From NCBI GenBank assembly GCA_024710825.1, contig JANJUA010000332.1, forward strand, positions 1-5,932: a stretch of 5,932 bases of DNA. Direction: 5' to 3'. Both the position numbers and the translations under genes were made by a program. The notes beneath the pieces were generated by a model. The model did no database searches. It worked only from the letters and a program-made list of their open reading frames with translations, and was not told where the DNA came from. Source of the DNA: Solirubrobacteraceae bacterium (lineage in GTDB: Bacteria; Actinomycetota; Thermoleophilia; Solirubrobacterales; Solirubrobacteraceae). Numbering within the stretch: the stretch's first letter is position 1; each line of letters opens with the position of its first letter. This document shows, in pieces, positions 5,235-5,932 of the stretch.

Positions 5235-5684
5235 ATGAAGCCCGTGCCCGACGCGGTATTGGTTCCCGGCGACCCGCTGGCGCACCGTGCGCTGGAGTCG
5301 CTGCTCCGCGCCGAGGCGAAGGTGCGGCGCCGACTGTCGGCGGACCTCGAGCGCGAGGGGCTGTCCGCCACCGGCTTCTCGGTCCTCGTCGTGCTGACGA
5401 CGGCGGGCGGGGAGCTGGAGCTGCGCACCCTGCGCACGCGGCTGCGGACCTCGAAGGCCAACGCGACGGAGGTCGTCTCGACGCTGGAGGGGCGCGGGCT
5501 CGTCATCCGCCGCCGCCTGCCCCGAGACCGCCGGGCCGCCGCGGTGCTGCTCACGCCAAGCGGGCGCGAGATCGTCGATCGCCTCTTCCCCGAGCACACG
5601 GACCGCGTCTCGGCGGCGTTCAGCGTCCTCGACGAGCACGAGAAGCGCTCGCTGGCCGAGATCTGCCGCAAGCTCGCGGCCTGA
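5235..5684 (+). CDS. MarR-family winged-helix transcriptional regulator
   Basis: Predicted dimeric DNA-binding regulator, 149 residues, the normal MarR length. The N-terminal helix (about 15-40, HRALESLLRAEAKVRRRL) belongs to the dimer interface. LSATGFSVLVVLTTAGG (43-59) leads into the winged HTH: LRTLRTRLRTSKANATEVVSTLEGRGLV (63-90) with recognition helix at about 72-85, and the wing RRRLPRDRRAAAVLLTPSG (92-110) with the family's Asp98-Arg99-Arg100. Two C-terminal helices (111-149) close the dimerisation domain. The ligand is unknown; the gene neighbours give no efflux pump or catabolic operon as the usual MarR target. It follows the CarH-like gene on the same strand after 63 bases but appears to have its own promoter-like hexamer. 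The ATG is the natural start, although no ribosome-binding site is seen. Confidence 0.9.
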   Translation: MKPVPDAVLVPGDPLAHRALESLLRAEAKVRRRLSADLEREGLSATGFSVLVVLTTAGGELELRTLRTRLRTSKANATEVVSTLEGRGLVIRRRLPRDRRAAAVLLTPSGREIVDRLFPEHTDRVSAAFSVLDEHEKRSLAEICRKLAA

Positions 5685-5728
5685 GGAGGCCTGCGCCGGG
5701 GGCCGACGTCGACGCGGTCGGTCGCTAG

Positions 5729-5909
5729 CTTCGCCTGGTGCTCGCGCCTGGGCTCGCCGGCCTCTGGCGCGCCCGCAGGGCGGGGCAGGCCGCTCACCGT
5801 GACGGTCGAGCCGCTGAGGCCGCTGGACGAGCGCGCGCTGCGGGAGCAGGTCGACCGCCTGGCGCCGTTCCGGGGCGCTGCGAGCGCCGAGCTCGCGCTC
5901 AGAGGCTGA
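5729..5909 (+). pseudogene. Frameshifted C-terminal relic of an AlkZ/YcaQ-like winged-helix DNA glycosylase
   Basis: No intact gene covers 5685-5932. In one frame, after a TAG at 5726-5728, the translation reads LRLVLAPGLAGLWRARRAG (from 5729). About one base later the next frame continues GRPLTVTVEPLRPLDE and on to APFRGAASAELALRG, ending at TGA 5907-5909. Joined, they follow the C-terminal pattern I recall for this family (VLVDG-x-x-AG-x-W..., then V-x-VEPF-x-x-L, E-x-x-R-x-x-x-FLGA-x-AEL). The frame change falls in the G-rich stretch at about 5778-5790 and equals one extra base. Nothing of the N-terminal 300 or so residues is present, since the MarR gene lies directly upstream, so this is a remnant of a deleted or displaced gene. 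The assignment is from memory of the family and a short match; an assembly error could explain the frameshift but not the missing body. Confidence 0.45.
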
Positions 5910-5932
5910 CGGCCGCGACGACGGCGAACTGC
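5899..5932 (-). CDS. Possible C-terminal tail of a minus-strand gene entering at the right edge
   Basis: Reading inward from the edge on the minus strand, ten codons (QFAVVAAVSL) end in TGA at 5901-5899. All ten codons end in C or G and the plus strand here reads as poor coding sequence. Too short to identify; it would converge with the glycosylase relic. Confidence 0.2.
   Translation of the reverse strand, partial: QFAVVAAVSL

Noticed and set aside
4131..5639. 502-codon open frame on the minus strand
   Set aside because: It is antisense to both regulators and Arg/Ala/Gln-rich; the plus-strand products have clear HTH domains.

Overview
The window is very GC-rich, protein-dense DNA with almost uniformly G/C third codon positions and GTG and TTG starts alongside ATG. 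A BldC-type mini-regulator is also present. Together these suggest a high-GC actinobacterium, perhaps of the Thermoleophilia/Solirubrobacter type; that placement is inference from composition and gene content. I see no tRNA, rRNA, CRISPR array, insertion sequence or origin.

Left half (1-3894, all minus strand): an apparent operon reading right to left. It encodes a PPK2-family polyphosphate phosphotransferase (3894 to 3133), then a CPA1-type K+/H+ or Na+/H+ antiporter with a cytosolic TrkA-C-like tail (3011 to 1212), then an ArsB/NhaD (SLC13-like) permease (1215 to beyond base 1). The permease starts at a TTG that overlaps the antiporter stop by 4 bases, and its C-terminus lies outside the window. 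The 121-base gap between the first two genes holds an 18-base perfect palindrome that covers a consensus Shine-Dalgarno and touches the start of a possible 29-codon leader ORF. The stop of that ORF sits in the antiporter's ribosome-binding site.

Middle (3895-5171): a 91-base divergent promoter region, then two plus-strand regulators with related MerR-type helix-turn-helix domains. The first is a 68-residue, DNA-binding-only BldC-like protein. The second is a 294-residue protein built like the B12/light sensors CarH and LitR, but its cobalamin-binding residues appear altered or missing. Both upstream regions share the 9-mer TGCGCAAAG, and the one before the larger regulator also carries direct and inverted repeats.

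Right (5235-5932): a 149-residue MarR-family regulator with no visible Shine-Dalgarno, then 248 bases without an intact gene. That stretch contains what reads as a frameshifted C-terminal relic of an AlkZ/YcaQ-like winged-helix DNA glycosylase, and at the very edge possibly the tail of a minus-strand gene.

If the operon reading is right, the left side couples polyphosphate/nucleotide energy metabolism with monovalent cation or anion transport. The three regulators on the right are candidates for controlling it or their own expression. That link rests only on position and shared promoter motifs.
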